Positions 31,601 to 42,190 of a stretch of DNA of 64,000 nucleotides are shown one piece after another. Under the pieces are notes generated by a model that was not told where the DNA came from, did not search any database, and saw only the letters and a list, made by a program, of their open reading frames with translations. Location of the stretch: NCBI GenBank assembly GCA_023634235.1, contig JAMKCF010000020.1, positions 10,478,001 through 10,542,000 of the forward strand, read 5' to 3'. Made by a program: the position numbers and the translations under genes. This stretch comes from Pisaster brevispinus (taxonomy: Eukaryota > Echinodermata > Asteroidea > Forcipulatida > Asteriidae). Numbering within the stretch: position 1 is the first letter of the stretch; every line of letters starts with the position of its first letter.

Positions 31601-34600
31601 ATCTGTTCTACCTATTCTTTCAGATTTCACCTGCAATGCCCCAAGAAACACCACCAACTGCACGGCTGCAGAAATAGATGACTCTGGTTCACAGCTTCTC
31701 AGCAAAGGATGGCCGATCATTCTGGGACAGTTACTCAGTGGCTTCGGGTCATCCGCCATCTTACCACTCTCAATTACTTACATAGATGATGCAGTGGATA
31801 AATCACTGTCACCAATCTACTTGGGTAGGTCATTGACTTCATTTGGTGACATCACAAAAACATAGGATTTGTAATTTTGTTTTAATGTCACAAATCATAG
31901 TATGATTTTCTGGGGAGAGATTTTGTTGTTTCAGAATTGTAACCAATGCATTGCTCTGATGCTTGGAGTCAAATTGTTGCTCTAAGTTTATGTCTGATTT
32001 GACGGCTGTGCCAGTGGCTATGTCCCAATGTTGTAATCAAGTACTTTTCAGTCAAGTATCAAGTACTGCTGAGTACTCCGGTAACCGACTAGTACTTGAG
32101 TACAAGTACTTGGGCCATTGAGTTTGAGTAACATGTCTCACTGAGTATTCTGATACTACCGATTCCAACAGCTGGGTACCATGTACTTGAATCTCAGAGT
32201 TCAAGAACGAGAACTGTATAGAAAGGAATACTGCAAAATGAGGTATAACAAATATATATATTTTTTAAATTAATTTTTATAAAAACAGTGTGTGCATGTT
32301 GTGATAACTTTCTTTTAAACATGCATAAATAATTTGACATTTGTTTGATATCCATTCAACAGCGCTTCAGTTTCTGCCCATGTCGATCGCACCAATTCTT
32401 GGATTTGGAATCAGCAACATTTGCCTGTCAATATACACAGACTTCTACAAGAGTGACACCCCTGCTGGTCTGACCCCAAACGATCCCCAGTGGATGGGCG
32501 CCTGGTGGCTGGGGCTCATCATCTACGGCTGTTGTATGCTTGTCTTTTCGTTACCAATGTTTCTTTTCCCGCGGAAAATGAACAAGCCAAAGTCTTACTT
32601 CTGTATCAAGAGCATGCCTGCATGCTGTAAGGTTTTTATCAAGGAGAAAGCCGATCAGAAGTTAGCGATGATAGAAGAGGAGGTGACTCAAATGGCCTCA
32701 TCCAGTAAGCTGCTCGATGTTGTTAAAGGTATGTACTTAGGGCCCAATTTCATAGAGCTACTTAGCTCTTTAAGTGCCTGCTTTTTCGCGTTTTGAACCT
32801 AAAGTGTGCAGCTTTTGAGGTTTTTCGAAATTCTGTATACATTTTTCTTAAAAGAAGTCTTTCTTGCCAAACAAAATGTATCTTGCTGATTTGTGCTGCC
32901 TTGGCACATCCCAAAGTCAATAGTATTTCTTAAGTGATAATGCCCTCTCGTGGTAACATGCATATTATGGGTCGTACATGTACGATAATGGCGCTTTTGG
33001 AACACATAAAATAGATCGTACATGTACGACCTTGGCACTGAATAAGTTAAGCAGCAAATATTGCCCGACAATTTTCTGCTAAGCATAAATGAGCAGGATA
33101 CCAGTCATAGATAGTACGTGTGGGATGGTATTGTGGTTGGGAACCTTATTAAGGTTAGCTTAATTTTGTTGTGCTTAGTTACTTTTGTGCATAAGCTGCT
33201 CTTTGAATTTTGGCCCAGGTTGTGTCCTGATAGAGTGAGTTTGCACTACGACTATCCTGATTGCTGTTGTCGCGCATCTGCTGCAACCGTAAAAACACAA
33301 CAGCTGATTGGGTCATTAATCCTGCCATTCAGATACCTATCCACAATATAATTAGACTGCTCGGGGGATATCTTGCAGGTTGGAAAATCAACTGTGGAGA
33401 AAATATATCCGCAAGTTCTCCTGGGCTCGGTTTCACAAAGCACTAAGATTCATCTTTAAAGATCAAATGTCAGTATTACCATAGTTCTTTGTGAAATCGG
33501 CCCCTGGAACAGTTTTGAGAAGGTGCCTTAACCTATTCATGTGTAATATTGATTTATTTTTTAATTTAATACCATATTCAACGAGGGTGATCCATTCAGC
33601 ACAGCTGATCATTTGGGGCCCTCAAATTAAACAAAAATACATCAAAGATAAAATACTAACAATGACAAGACTTTTGTAGAAAGTGCAAAAAAAGCAAATA
33701 ATAGATACTAAAAATGGACAGTTACACACTAGGCCAAGTGAACGAAATTACACACCTTATCAGCAAAGTGAGCAAACTACACATTAAAAAAGTTATAGCC
33801 GAAAAGTCCAAGTTTAAAAATATGTAAATAAAGGATACAAGCAATGCCTTTTCATAATAGGACATCAGGATCCTGTCCCCATGATAACCTTAGATTCTTT
33901 TGATATCATTTTCCAGATTTCTTTACAACGCTGCTTCGACTCGCAACAAATGGCACATATGTCTTCGTTGTACTCGGCATCTGCTGCGTGATGATCGCAT
34001 TCTCTGGTCTGAGTTCATTTGCAGCCAAATATATCGAAAACGAGTTTCAAGTTGACCCGGGTTGGGCTGGTCTTTTGTTGGGTTAGTAACCGATAGTTTA
34101 TCATTTGTCTTAAAACTTTGTTAATCATGTGTAATAATAATTTGCATTGAATATTCTCAAAAGCGACTTTTAATTACCCTGTTCTTTGGGCCGTCAGCAT
34201 TCCTGAAACCATGTTAACTCTTTTGGAGTAGGCAGTACAAGTGGTCAAATGGGCGCACAGATTGCTAATCAGTCACATCAACAACCTCTACGCTTACAGG
34301 TACCCACTCCCTGGGTGTTGAGAAGCATTTATAGTTAAGTGTCTTGCCCTAGAACACAAGTGTCACAACTGGGTTTTGAACCCATACTCTGATGACTCAG
34401 CCAGCAGAACTTGAGCTTGATGCTCTAGACCGCTCGGCCACGTCACGCTACAATACACTGTTGTGTTCCCTGCCTTAACAAAGCACCGATGTATATAGAT
34501 TCTCATTACACTAAAAATGGGACAGACTATTATGTTTTTGTTTGATTTTCACGAATCCAGCCTCAATCTCATTGCATCAATTTTGAATGTGAGAAAAATA

Positions 34601-37600
34601 GGATGGGGGGATTATAAAAGTTTGTATTCATAAATCCAAATACGCCAATATAAGATAAAACAAGTAAGGTAGTGGTAGCTAACTAACTACATACAAAAAC
34701 TGCAAGAGCTTTCTTAGCAACAACTCCTTCATCAGATGCAATGAAGGGAGCAAGCTAAGTACATGTCATATACACAAGAAAGTTACTGGTGAATGAAGCC
34801 AATAACAAAGGCGGAGTAAGTGACTGCATTAGATTCATTCACTGGTAACTTTCTTGTATTTATGGCATGTACTTGACTTTTCCCTTCATTGCATCAAATG
34901 AAGTAGTTGTCGCTACGAAAGCTCCTGCAGTTTTTTATGTAATTAGTTAGTTTTTAAGTGCTACTACTTCCTTCCTTGTTTTATCTATCGGACTAACACT
35001 GCTATTTTTATTAGAATTAGAAAATAATTTTTGTCAAATGGTTAGATGAAGTGTTTGTGAAGTTATTTGGAAAAGTTGATATATTCCTCTAAACCTACAT
35101 TCTTATCAAATTTAACTTATTCTTAACATTGTGCAGGAATTACGTCAACGCCCAGTTCTCTAATTGGCATCTTTCTTGGTGGTATCCTGACGTCACGGCT
35201 AGCTGGTACCCATAATTTACGTGGTTACATCACGCTCGCCATTGTCTTTCACATTCTCAGTGTTGTGGCATTGACCATCATGATGCTTATTGGCTGCTCA
35301 AATGACAACATCGCCGGCGTGACGGCACAGTTTGGAAACAAGGGTGTAATGGACAGGTGAGAATATTCGTTTGTTATTTTTCTCATCCTCGTTCTTTTGT
35401 CTCGTTCCCCTCCTAATGATTATAATAATATTGCCTCTTATGTAGCACAATTCAAAAGAGTGATCATTGCGCTTCAAACGTTATTACCCCTGGTCACTGG
35501 GCCATTTATTTCATTCACTTAAATGGCTATGTTCCATTCCAACTTTAGAATTGTCCCAACTATGGTTGGGACCGGGCCCAACTTGTGTGATACAGTTGGG
35601 CGCCCCAACTAAAGCTGGAAGCCAGAGATTGATATGTCACCAAGCGGAGAACCAGTGGCTATTATACAATGCATGAGATGGTCCCAACACTAGACTACTG
35701 GTGGGTATCACGTAGGTGCCTTGTTGTAAGCAGAGATAAACTGAAAAGGTTTGAAGTTACTTTAGAGGCCCACTTCTTGTGGTTATCTACATTTCCTTTC
35801 TCTGTGCTATAACCGTCACTGTCACTATCAGGCAATCCCAGCTATAGACTGGTCCCAACTGTAGTTGGGATGATTCTAAAGTTAGGACGGAACAGCTACT
35901 ACTCTCCGACAAGTAGACAGAGCTTCAGCCGGAGCCCAAGCCGTAGCCGTGGTTTTGAAAAGGGCCTGTCCATATTTCGCTAAAACATAGTTGTGTGTGT
36001 TTTTAAACTACAGCCAAGGTCTAAATGCATCATGCAACATGAACTGTAAATGCCAAACTGGAGTGTACTCCCCCGTATGTGGTGCAGACGATACGACGTA
36101 TGTTACAGCTTGCTTTGCTGGTTGTCAGACAGTTGATGTCGACAAAGACAACGGAACAGTATGTGAAATCATATTTTTCTGTTACTTTATCAAATATCCA
36201 TGAGTTGTGGCCATGTGATAAGGACGAGCTGAAGGTCCTTTATCGTCAGCTACGACCCTGCAAGGTTTTAAATGGACGTTTAAGTCTAAATCACTGACTT
36301 TTTATTCCCAATCATGTTGATACCTAAAAACTGATAGCTAAAAACCACCCAAAACCTTTAAAAACTGAAAACAGCACTGACAGTTTAGCCTCAGCTTGCC
36401 TTAACTCTGCGTTGAAACTCTATCCATTTTGAGCGCTAAGTAGCTCCACCCTCAAGTTTAGAACTTGCGCTTACGTTTCACACTATCATGCACAAGTGTC
36501 AAACTTGCGCAAACCAAATGTCTGACCTACCGGCTTAAATTGGGCTGTGAGTCTTGTGCGCTCTGCACAATCATCTGATTAGCTCTCTTTTGACTCAATT
36601 TCCTCAGGTCATGTTTAAGTACAACTCACAGTAATTATATCACACATTTAAACATGGCCACATGATATCCTTTATATCCAATCAAAATGGATGAACTCCA
36701 AAATTGTAATTAGGTTTTGAAGCATTGCATGGTATAGGAATAGGTTGATGAGTAACAGTTAGTGACGTAACCAGGAAGGGGGAATGTAGGGGTCCTATGA
36801 GTGCCGCCACGGTTAGCAGCTAGTGAATTCGATCTTTTCCAGTTGAAGTGTATCAGGTTTGAGGCGTAGCAGAGTTTGACCCACTAGTAGGGGCCTTTTC
36901 CAAACCTCGGCTTGGGCTTAGTCATCTATGTTGGAGCAGTGTGCATTTTGCTAAGTGCTTCAACATCAAACGGAGCCCGTAGCTGGAGTCAAATCTGAGG
37001 TTTGGAAAAGGCCCTTTGCTTGAAACATTGCACAATAAGCCAGGCATTATATTCTTCCGCCTTTAGTCGGATTTCCGTATGGCATGAAAACTATACATAA
37101 GCCTATACAATTTGTATTTCGGCCAGCCCTTTCCCCAATTTTTCCAAGGGTATGCCTGATAAATACATAAGTAAGTAAGGTTTGCGGTGACACCATGTAA
37201 AAATCTCTATTTGTGAGTAGTGGTGGCTCTGAGAAGAGCCGGTTTGTTCTGCTCGACGTTTCGGTCAGTGTGCTCTGACCATCTTCTGGAGAATGCTGTT
37301 AAATACATATTATTCTTAATCTTATTATCTATTACACATTCTTTAAGATCGCTTAAAATTATGTGACAGATTTTCCACGACTGCAGCTGCATCAAGACGA
37401 ATCAGATCGGGTTCTGGGAGTTTGATGCTTTCGAACCCGGCCTGGCCATCAAAGGAGTGTGCCCAACCACCTGTAACACAATTACTGTCTTCCTGGTGTC
37501 ACTGGGTACAAGTATGGCCATACAGACTATTGCAATTAACCCCTCGTTTATGTTGCAGTTCCGGTGAGTTTAAGATAAATATTTTTGTGTTTACTTCTTA

Positions 37601-40600
37601 ATAAATTAAAGGTAGGGTCATACTTTGGTAATGACCCCGAAAAAAAGTACAATTTTTATCCTAAAGCCTACTTGTTATAAAGATGGTAATGGTAGTAAGC
37701 ATTCTGCGAAAGGTTTTCATCTGAAGTGCCCCAGTTGATTAGAAATCAATAAAAGTATGTCCAAAACTTTTCAATCGCCAAAGATTGCTTGGAGGTGACT
37801 TTTGGAAATTTCAATGGTGTCCATTTGAATGGGGCCCTCACGCAGAGAGATACAAGGCTGGTACTTGCTGTCATTTCGCTAAAAATGGATGGATTTGACA
37901 TTCTTGATGAAAAATCAGTGACAGTTTTAATGACAGTTAATTGCTGTTTTTTCAACAAGTAGACACTGTCTTCAACTGAAACTTTCACTTTTATTGTATC
38001 TTTCTTGATAGTTTTGCCAATATCAGCGTTACGGTGACAAAAACCAATCGATGACCCTATCTTTAAGGGGACTTGAAGTTCAGTTACAATTAAAGTAAAA
38101 GCATGTAGATGTGTTGTGGCCCCACAGTCTAGCACATCAAACTCAGGTCTTGGGCCCAATTTCATAGAGCTGCTTAAGCACAAAAAGTAGCTAAGCACAA
38201 CAAAATTATAGGCTTACTCGGCTGGAAAAAGCACACATTGGATGCATATAATTATCGTTTTTATGTATGTAGGAAGCCTTCTTTCATAATACTGGTAAGC
38301 AGAAAGTGTTTTTTTGCCAAAAAAATTGAAAAAACTAGTGGGACACAATTCACCAAACGTAAGAATATCTATATGGCATTACTGCAGTATTCTTCCTTAA
38401 CTGTGTCCCGCTGGCCAAATGCCAGTTAAAACATCCAAGGACCAGTCAAAGTTCTGTCCAACTAATTCGGCTGGCTAGTTTATTGAGCTCCCACTGCTAC
38501 ATGTAAACCACCGATTGTTATATTTGCGTCAAAAGCCATAGTTGAAAGAGAACCATAAAATGTGGACCACTTAAAAAGTTGATGGACCAGTGAAATGACT
38601 AGCTAACTTGTCCCCCTCGCTAGTCACTGAATAAGTTAAGGGCTAACCCTGGTTAACATTTATTTTCTTTTTATGGGTGATTTTTCCTTCTAGATCGGTT
38701 TCACCTGGTGACAGGGAGCTGGCCTTAGGGATGGCATCATTTTTAAACAAATTACTCGGTGAGTAGAAATTATTATTATTTTTTTTTCACCAGAAGGTAA
38801 ACACCTTGCATTGGCCGCTGTCTTTGATGTAAAACTATGGAAACGTGCTTCGTGTTTGCGCTGCGCATGACTCTCAGCCAATGATAGCTCTTCATTGACC
38901 TCAGTGAGGGGACTGATTTGGGGCTTGCGACATCATATATCGTCAGCGTTTTCACGAAGTAGCATGCACTGCTATACCAGCGAAAAAATAACAATCAGAG
39001 AAAACGGCCTCTGAAGTTGAACATTTTTTAGAAACCCACTTTCCTTCAAAACTTCAAAGTATTTCTATTTAAATTTCTCAATGTAGATACTTGATGACTT
39101 GAACTTAAAAATTAATCCTATTTTGATTCATTTGCATAATTAATTAAGAAACAAGACACGAGAGAAGTTCCGTGCTGCTTCGTGAAACCAAAAAAGTGCG
39201 AAATATGTCTTTTTGCGTTTTCACGAAGTAGCACGCGCCTATACTACAACACAGCATTTTGTGTTACTTTGTGAAAACTAGGTCAGCGCGCGCGGGCTCA
39301 CACAAGTTGCGTGCTACTTCGTGAAAACGTATTTACCTCACTTTGACTTGAGTGCGTGCCGTGCATTACAGTGAAAACAAAAATGCCACAATTGTGCAAA
39401 AGTTGAAAACACTCATTAGCTTAATTAAAAAAGTAAAGCTGTCTGAGCTTTGAAACTTCATGGAATTGTAGGTCTTCATGCATTATCAACAGAAATGTAA
39501 AAAAATTAAAATGTAAAAAAAAAATCCTTAAGCACGTAGCGTGCTACTTCGTGGTGTCACTGACGATATGCAAGGGGTCTATACCTGCCAATGCTTTACT
39601 CCAATCTTAACCTCACCATAATTGCTTCTATGTATCCAGGAGTAAAAAGCTCACACTGTGATGGTTTGTTGGATTGCTTTGACCTCATGATCAACTTAAC
39701 CTTAATTGCTTCCCTCCACCTTGGAATATAAATGTGCAGCTAAGGTTAGAATACTTGGGGCCCACACTCATGGCTCTGAAAAAATCTGTGCTTATGATAG
39801 CAGGAAAAACTAATACTTAATGTTAGCATTATACACAGGTAAGCAAGGAAGTTTTGCTTGTGTGTGTGTGTACTCAAAGTGAATACTAAGAATTGTTTGC
39901 ATACACAGCTATTGCAGAAATTCTGTGCTAACTCCGTTAGTTACACTGAACATTGTAGTATCTTACCTGGCAGGAAATGAACTGTGGTCAATTTCATAAA
40001 GCTACTTAATGATTAGCAAATTTGTCTGCGTTTTTGCATTTAAATTTTTTTTTTTATCAATGATTTTGTTCTTAATTTGATAGCATTTTTGGTCAAATAA
40101 TAAACTGCTGTATTTTTTGCAGTGTAGGCTGCCAGTACTTTTGCCAACCACTGGTTGAAAAGAAACGTCTATAAATAAGAAGTAGTTTTACTGACGTATA
40201 AATATGTTTATATCTGAAGGGTTCATCCCAGCACCGATCCTCTTTGGTTCTGTCATAGAGAGCCAATGTCTGTACTCTCAGGAGTCCTGTGGGAAATCAG
40301 GGGACTGTAAGCTGTATGACCGGCCTGGCTTACGGACCTCCCTATTCGGTCTGGCTGCAGGCCTCCGGGCCTGTGGAGTCTTGTGCTTCCTGACCAGCGC
40401 CATTATCATTTTTGGGGTATGTAGCACGTAGAAAATAACGAGAAGAGAAACTGGTTGACATGTCTGTAACTAAAGAAAGTTGCAGTGTTGTAGTCAAGTA
40501 CTTTTTAGTCGGGTGCTGCCGAATACTAGTGTGGTTGAGTAGTACTTGAGAACAAGTACTTGGGCCATCGAGTACGAGTCAAGTACAAGTCTCTGAGTAC

Positions 40601-40949
40601 TGACCGAGTTTTCTGATATCTGAGTACCAGTCCAACAGCCGAGTACCAAATACTTTGATCTCTGAGTTTTGTGTAAAAAATACTGCAAAATTATTTTTTA
40701 GACATGAATTCACCAGAGACAACTTCAATTTTACTTGTATCAGAGCTTTGTATTTTCAGTAGTTTGATACCAATGAAATGGTTACAAACACCGGCCTGGT
40801 GAGCCATCATGGCTCAGGACAGACTTCACTTTACTCGCTTAAGATTCATTTGAATGTGTGTGTCTTTTCAGAAAACGTCACCGAAGAAAACTGCCAAAGA
40901 GGAAGAAAGTATCAAAGACAAAGCAGAAAAGGAAGACGTGGAGGAATGA
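28251..40949 (+). CDS. Organic anion transporter (SLCO/OATP family), 11 exons, start exon missing
   Basis: Exons 28251-28600, 29416-29570, 31624-31824, 32363-32728, 33917-34081, 35137-35356, 36014-36158, 37370-37563, 38694-38758, 40220-40416 and 40872-40949 total 2136 bp: 711 codons and TGA in one frame. OATPs are 12-TM major-facilitator carriers that exchange amphipathic organic anions (conjugated steroids, bile salts, toxins) across the plasma membrane. Diagnostic features are the DPQWMGAWWLG signature before TM6 (about residue 275), a Kazal-like cysteine-rich extracellular loop 5 (exons 6-8), N-terminal CGLCSLRCKCLQ before TM1, and a GGK-SHRPR loop between TM2 and TM3. The cytoplasmic tail is Lys/Glu-rich and ends EKEDVEE. 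The first in-frame Met of exon 1 lies within TM1, so a start exon must exist upstream. The subfamily could not be decided. Confidence 0.95.
29416..29570 (+). CDS. SLCO exon: TM2-TM3 loop and TM3
   Basis: The acceptor is GTTTTCAG|G and the donor CAGAAG|GTCTGT. It encodes KSHRPRIIGVSGLLVAVGCF, matching the family's GGxGHKPRW loop entering TM3, then ALPQFIFDT and a Ser/Gly-rich extracellular loop. Confidence 0.93.
30117..31478. repeat. 14-bp minisatellite in SLCO intron 2
   Basis: About 97 units by length of AGCAGAACCCTGTT, mostly varying at two positions (TT, CT or TC before AG). Rare marker variants (AGATCCC, AAAACTCTG) recur at distances that are exact multiples of 14 bp over more than 900 bp, so the array has stayed in register. 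There are no spacers, so it is not CRISPR-like. Confidence 0.95.
31624..31824 (+). CDS. SLCO exon: extracellular loop and TM4
   Basis: The acceptor is ATTCTTTCAG|AT and the donor TTGG|GTAGGT. It encodes CNAPRNTTNCTAAE (with an NTT glycosylation sequon), then GQLLSGFGSSAILPLSITYI and the conserved DD..DKS.SPIYLG end of TM4. Confidence 0.93.
32028..32220. repeat. Dispersed repeat rich in AAGTACTTG words
   Basis: CAAGTACTTTTCAGTCAAGT, GAGTACAAGTACTTGGGCCA and CCAACAGCTGGGTACCA recur in the same order at 40488-40675, both in SLCO introns. The palindromic AAGTACTT core is repeated several times in each. Confidence 0.65.
32363..32728 (+). CDS. SLCO exon: TM5-TM6 with OATP signature
   Basis: The acceptor is CATTCAACAG|CG and the donor AAAG|GTATGT; 366 bp, the largest coding exon. 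It holds the signature DPQWMGAWWLGLI, TM6, and a long basic intracellular loop (RKMNKPKSYF, then EKADQKLAMIEEEVTQ). Confidence 0.95.
33917..34081 (+). CDS. SLCO exon: TM7
   Basis: The acceptor is CATTTTCCAG|AT and the donor TTGG|GTTAGT. It encodes DFFTTLLRLATNGTYVFVVL and then GLSSFAAKYIENEF, the family-typical F..KYIE.QF segment. Confidence 0.93.
34270..34455 (-). mobile_element. tRNA-derived SINE, minus strand
   Basis: GGGTTTTGAACCCATACTCT (B-box on the minus strand) and TCTAGACCGCTCGGCCACG (A-box region) lie 60 bp apart, with GTGTCTTGCCCTAGAACACA as the conserved body. Confidence 0.6.
34649..34990. mobile_element. Large inverted repeat with hammerhead-like cores
   Basis: Two arms of about 140 bp (34649-34795 and 34829-34990) are inverted copies around a spacer of about 35 bp. 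In each arm, read outward, a CTGATGA-like box (CTGATGAA on the minus strand in the left arm, CAAATGAA in the right) is followed by a short stem-loop and GAAAGCTC. This is the layout of Penelope-like element termini. Confidence 0.7.
35137..35356 (+). CDS. SLCO exon: TM8-TM9
   Basis: The acceptor is CATTGTGCAG|GA and the donor ACAG|GTGAGA. It encodes SSLIGIFLGGILTSRLAG, then a second membrane span ending in MMLIGCSNDNIAGV, which opens extracellular loop 5. Confidence 0.93.
35525..35900. mobile_element. MITE in SLCO intron, TTCCATTCCAACTTTAGAAT ends
   Basis: GTTCCATTCCAACTTTAGAA and TTGTCCCAACTATGGTTGGG at the left mirror CCCAACTGTAGTTGGGATGA and TTCTAAAGTTAGGACGGAAC at the right. The arms are about 50 bp, the element about 375 bp. 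Confidence 0.75.
36014..36158 (+). CDS. SLCO exon: Kazal-like loop
   Basis: The acceptor is AACTACAG|C and the donor ACA|GTATGT. It encodes CNMNCKCQTGVYSPVCGADD and then TYVTACFAGCQ, a Kazal-type cysteine pattern found in extracellular loop 5 of OATPs. Confidence 0.95.
36891..37016. mobile_element. MITE, GGCCCTTTTCGAAAA family, in SLCO intron
   Basis: GGGCCTTTTCCAAACCTCGG at the left and TGAGGTTTGGAAAAGGCCCT at the right form an almost perfect terminal inverted repeat around about 85 bp. Confidence 0.75.
37253..37300 (-). mobile_element. Penelope-like signature hairpin (copy 2)
   Basis: The minus strand reads CCAGAAGATGGTCAGAGCAC and ACTGACCGAAACGTCGAG. GGTCAG pairs with CTGACC around a 6-base loop. 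It lies in the SLCO intron before exon 37370. Confidence 0.4.
37370..37563 (+). CDS. SLCO exon: end of Kazal loop, TM10
   Basis: The acceptor is ATGTGACAG|ATT and the donor CCG|GTGAGT. It completes the loop (DCSCIK, later GVCPTTC) and enters a membrane span (ITVFLVSLGTSMAIQTIAIN). Confidence 0.93.
37608..38066. mobile_element. MITE, AGGGTCATAGATTGGT family, in SLCO intron
   Basis: The left end AAAGGTAGGGTCATACTTTG and the right end ACCAATCGATGACCCTATCT; the interior shares AACAAGTAGACACTGTCTTC with the 9453 copy. It starts only 45 bp after an SLCO donor. Confidence 0.75.
38694..38758 (+). CDS. SLCO exon: RELALGM segment
   Basis: The acceptor is TTCCTTCTAG|A and the donor CTCG|GTGAGT; 65 bp. 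It encodes RSVSPGDRELALGMASFLNK, matching the family's V...D.SFALG motif between TM10 and TM11. Confidence 0.92.
38796..38936. repeat. Dispersed repeat shared with 59403-59540
   Basis: GCTGCGCATGACTCTCAGCC, AATGATAGCTCTTCATTGAC and CTC(A/C)GTGAGGG occur in the same order at both places, about 135 bp with roughly one mismatch in ten. Confidence 0.7.
38937..39571. mobile_element. Inverted-repeat element with five CACGAAGTAGCACGC motifs
   Basis: ATATCGTCAG at the left and CTGACGATAT at the right bound about 635 bp. Inside, the motif GTTTTCACGAAGTAGCACGC appears forward at about 38947 and 39214, and reversed at about 39174, 39312 and 39540. No ORF. Confidence 0.65.
40220..40416 (+). CDS. SLCO exon: TM11-TM12
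   Basis: The acceptor is weak (TATCTGAAG|GG, no pyrimidine tract) but fits the phase; the donor is TTGGG|GTATGT. It encodes FIPAPILFGSVIESQCLYSQ, then CGKSGDCKLYD and a final span. The G.IP.PI.FG motif is diagnostic. Confidence 0.9.
40488..40675. repeat. Dispersed repeat rich in AAGTACTTG words, second copy
   Basis: It matches 32028-32220 block by block (GTCAAGTACTTTTTAGTCGG, GAACAAGTACTTGGGCCATC, CCAACAGCCGAGTACCAAA). It starts 70 bp after the donor of SLCO exon 40220-40416. Confidence 0.65.
40872..40949 (+). CDS. SLCO terminal exon, charged cytoplasmic tail
   Basis: The acceptor is TCTTTTCAG|AAA, phase 0. It encodes 25 residues starting KTSPKKTAKEEESIKDKAEK, then TGA. A Lys/Glu-rich C-tail is normal for OATPs. 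Confidence 0.88.
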   Translation, partial: KTSPKKTAKEEESIKDKAEKEDVEE

Positions 40950-41018
40950 GGGAAGTAAGCTATATTTCTATGCACTGCTATTGCGTTTTATTCAAAGTGA
41001 AAAACTTGATCAATATAG

Positions 41019-41180
41019 CCGGTTACACGCCTTTATTCTGACACCCCTAGTGTATTTTCCTTATCCTACACCTAACCCTAACTCTAACGCTAACTCTAAA
41101 CTCTAACCCTACCCGTAGCTTGTAAATCATGAGAAGGTTATTGGAATACAGGGGTGTTGAAACATAGAGCAGTCATCATA
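41019..41180. repeat. Dispersed repeat containing telomere-like CCTAA units (copy 1)
   Basis: It holds CCTAACCCTAACTCTAACGC and ACTCTAAACTCTAACCC between the blocks GTGTATTTTCCTTATCC and TAGCTTGTAAATCATGAGAA, which also flank the telomere-like run at 41475-41500. Confidence 0.7.
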
Positions 41181-41426
41181 TAGCCTACTTGCTGTAATAT
41201 CTCAACACTAGAGGGGACTATTCTTCCAACCCTGGTTGCCAAGCCATGCTTTATTTAGTTGACTAAAAGTGAACTCTGGAAGTGTTATTCTTGTGAAGCA
41301 TCCACTCATTTCACTTGCGATGCCCCACACCAACATCATGGAACCACTCAGGAAAAAGTGAAATGGCATAAAATTGCCGACTATTGAAACATCAGCTATG
41401 ATATCAGCGTGGTGTGGTGTCTTACA

Positions 41427-41575
41427 CGGTTACACACCTATATTTCTACACCCCAAGTGTATTTTCCTAATCCTTACCCTAACCCTAACCCTAGCATGTA
41501 AATCTTAAGGATGTTTTCAGAACAAAGAGTTGTTGGAACATAGGAGTGTCAGAATTAGAGCAGTCACCATCTTAA
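41427..41575. repeat. Dispersed repeat containing telomere-like CCTAA units (copy 2)
   Basis: CGGTTACACACCTATATTTC, AAGTGTATTTTCCTAATCC, then CCCTAACCCTAACCCTAGC and ATGTAAATCTTAAGGATG. The order and spacing match copy 1. Confidence 0.7.
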
Positions 41576-41830
41576 ACACTGCGTACTTGTAGGTCTACTT
41601 TTTTATGAAGCTCTCATTCAAATCTATTTTTAAACCCACTTTTAAATTTTGAAAGGAAGGGCCTGTATGGAGTTTCACACGTCAGCATTATGGGATTTTT
41701 TAATGTACAATTAACCTTGACGCTACATAGTTTTCTGCCATGGAGTCATAATTTTACTCTTTATGCCATTTTGTGATTTTTAGAAGATCCACGAGTTTAT
41801 ATTTGTGATTATCTGGCCATCTTGTTTTAG

Positions 41831-42190
41831 ATTTGTAGCGTGGCTGAATGGTCTAATGCACCTGACTTTTGTTCTGGTGGCCAAGTTATTTGGGTGTGGG
41901 TTCAAATCCCGGTTGTGTCACAAATGTGTGTCCTTGAGCAAGACAACTATAATCGCTAATTCTCTTTACCCAGGAGTAAATGGGTACCTGTGAGGGCAGA
42001 GATGGTTCTTGTGATTGATTTAGCTTGGGTGTGCTACATACTTGGCAGCACAGGCTGTATACTCCCCAGGGAGCTGAGATGGTTTAAGGAATGAAACAAA
42101 TGGCCCAGTGACCAGGGTTAGTAATGTTGGAGTGCCATGGGTGTCCTGAGTGACAGATTCGAGTGCTATATAAGAAGCCACTATTATTAT
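41831..42190 (+). mobile_element. tRNA-derived SINE, full length
   Basis: The head GTAGCGTGGCTGAATGGTC with a B-box (GGTTCAAATCCCGG), the body CCAGGAGTAAATGGGTACCT and CCCCAGGGAGCTGAGATGGT, and the tail ATATAAGAAGCCACTATTATT. Its length, tRNA-like head and short-repeat tail are typical of a SINE. Confidence 0.8.
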
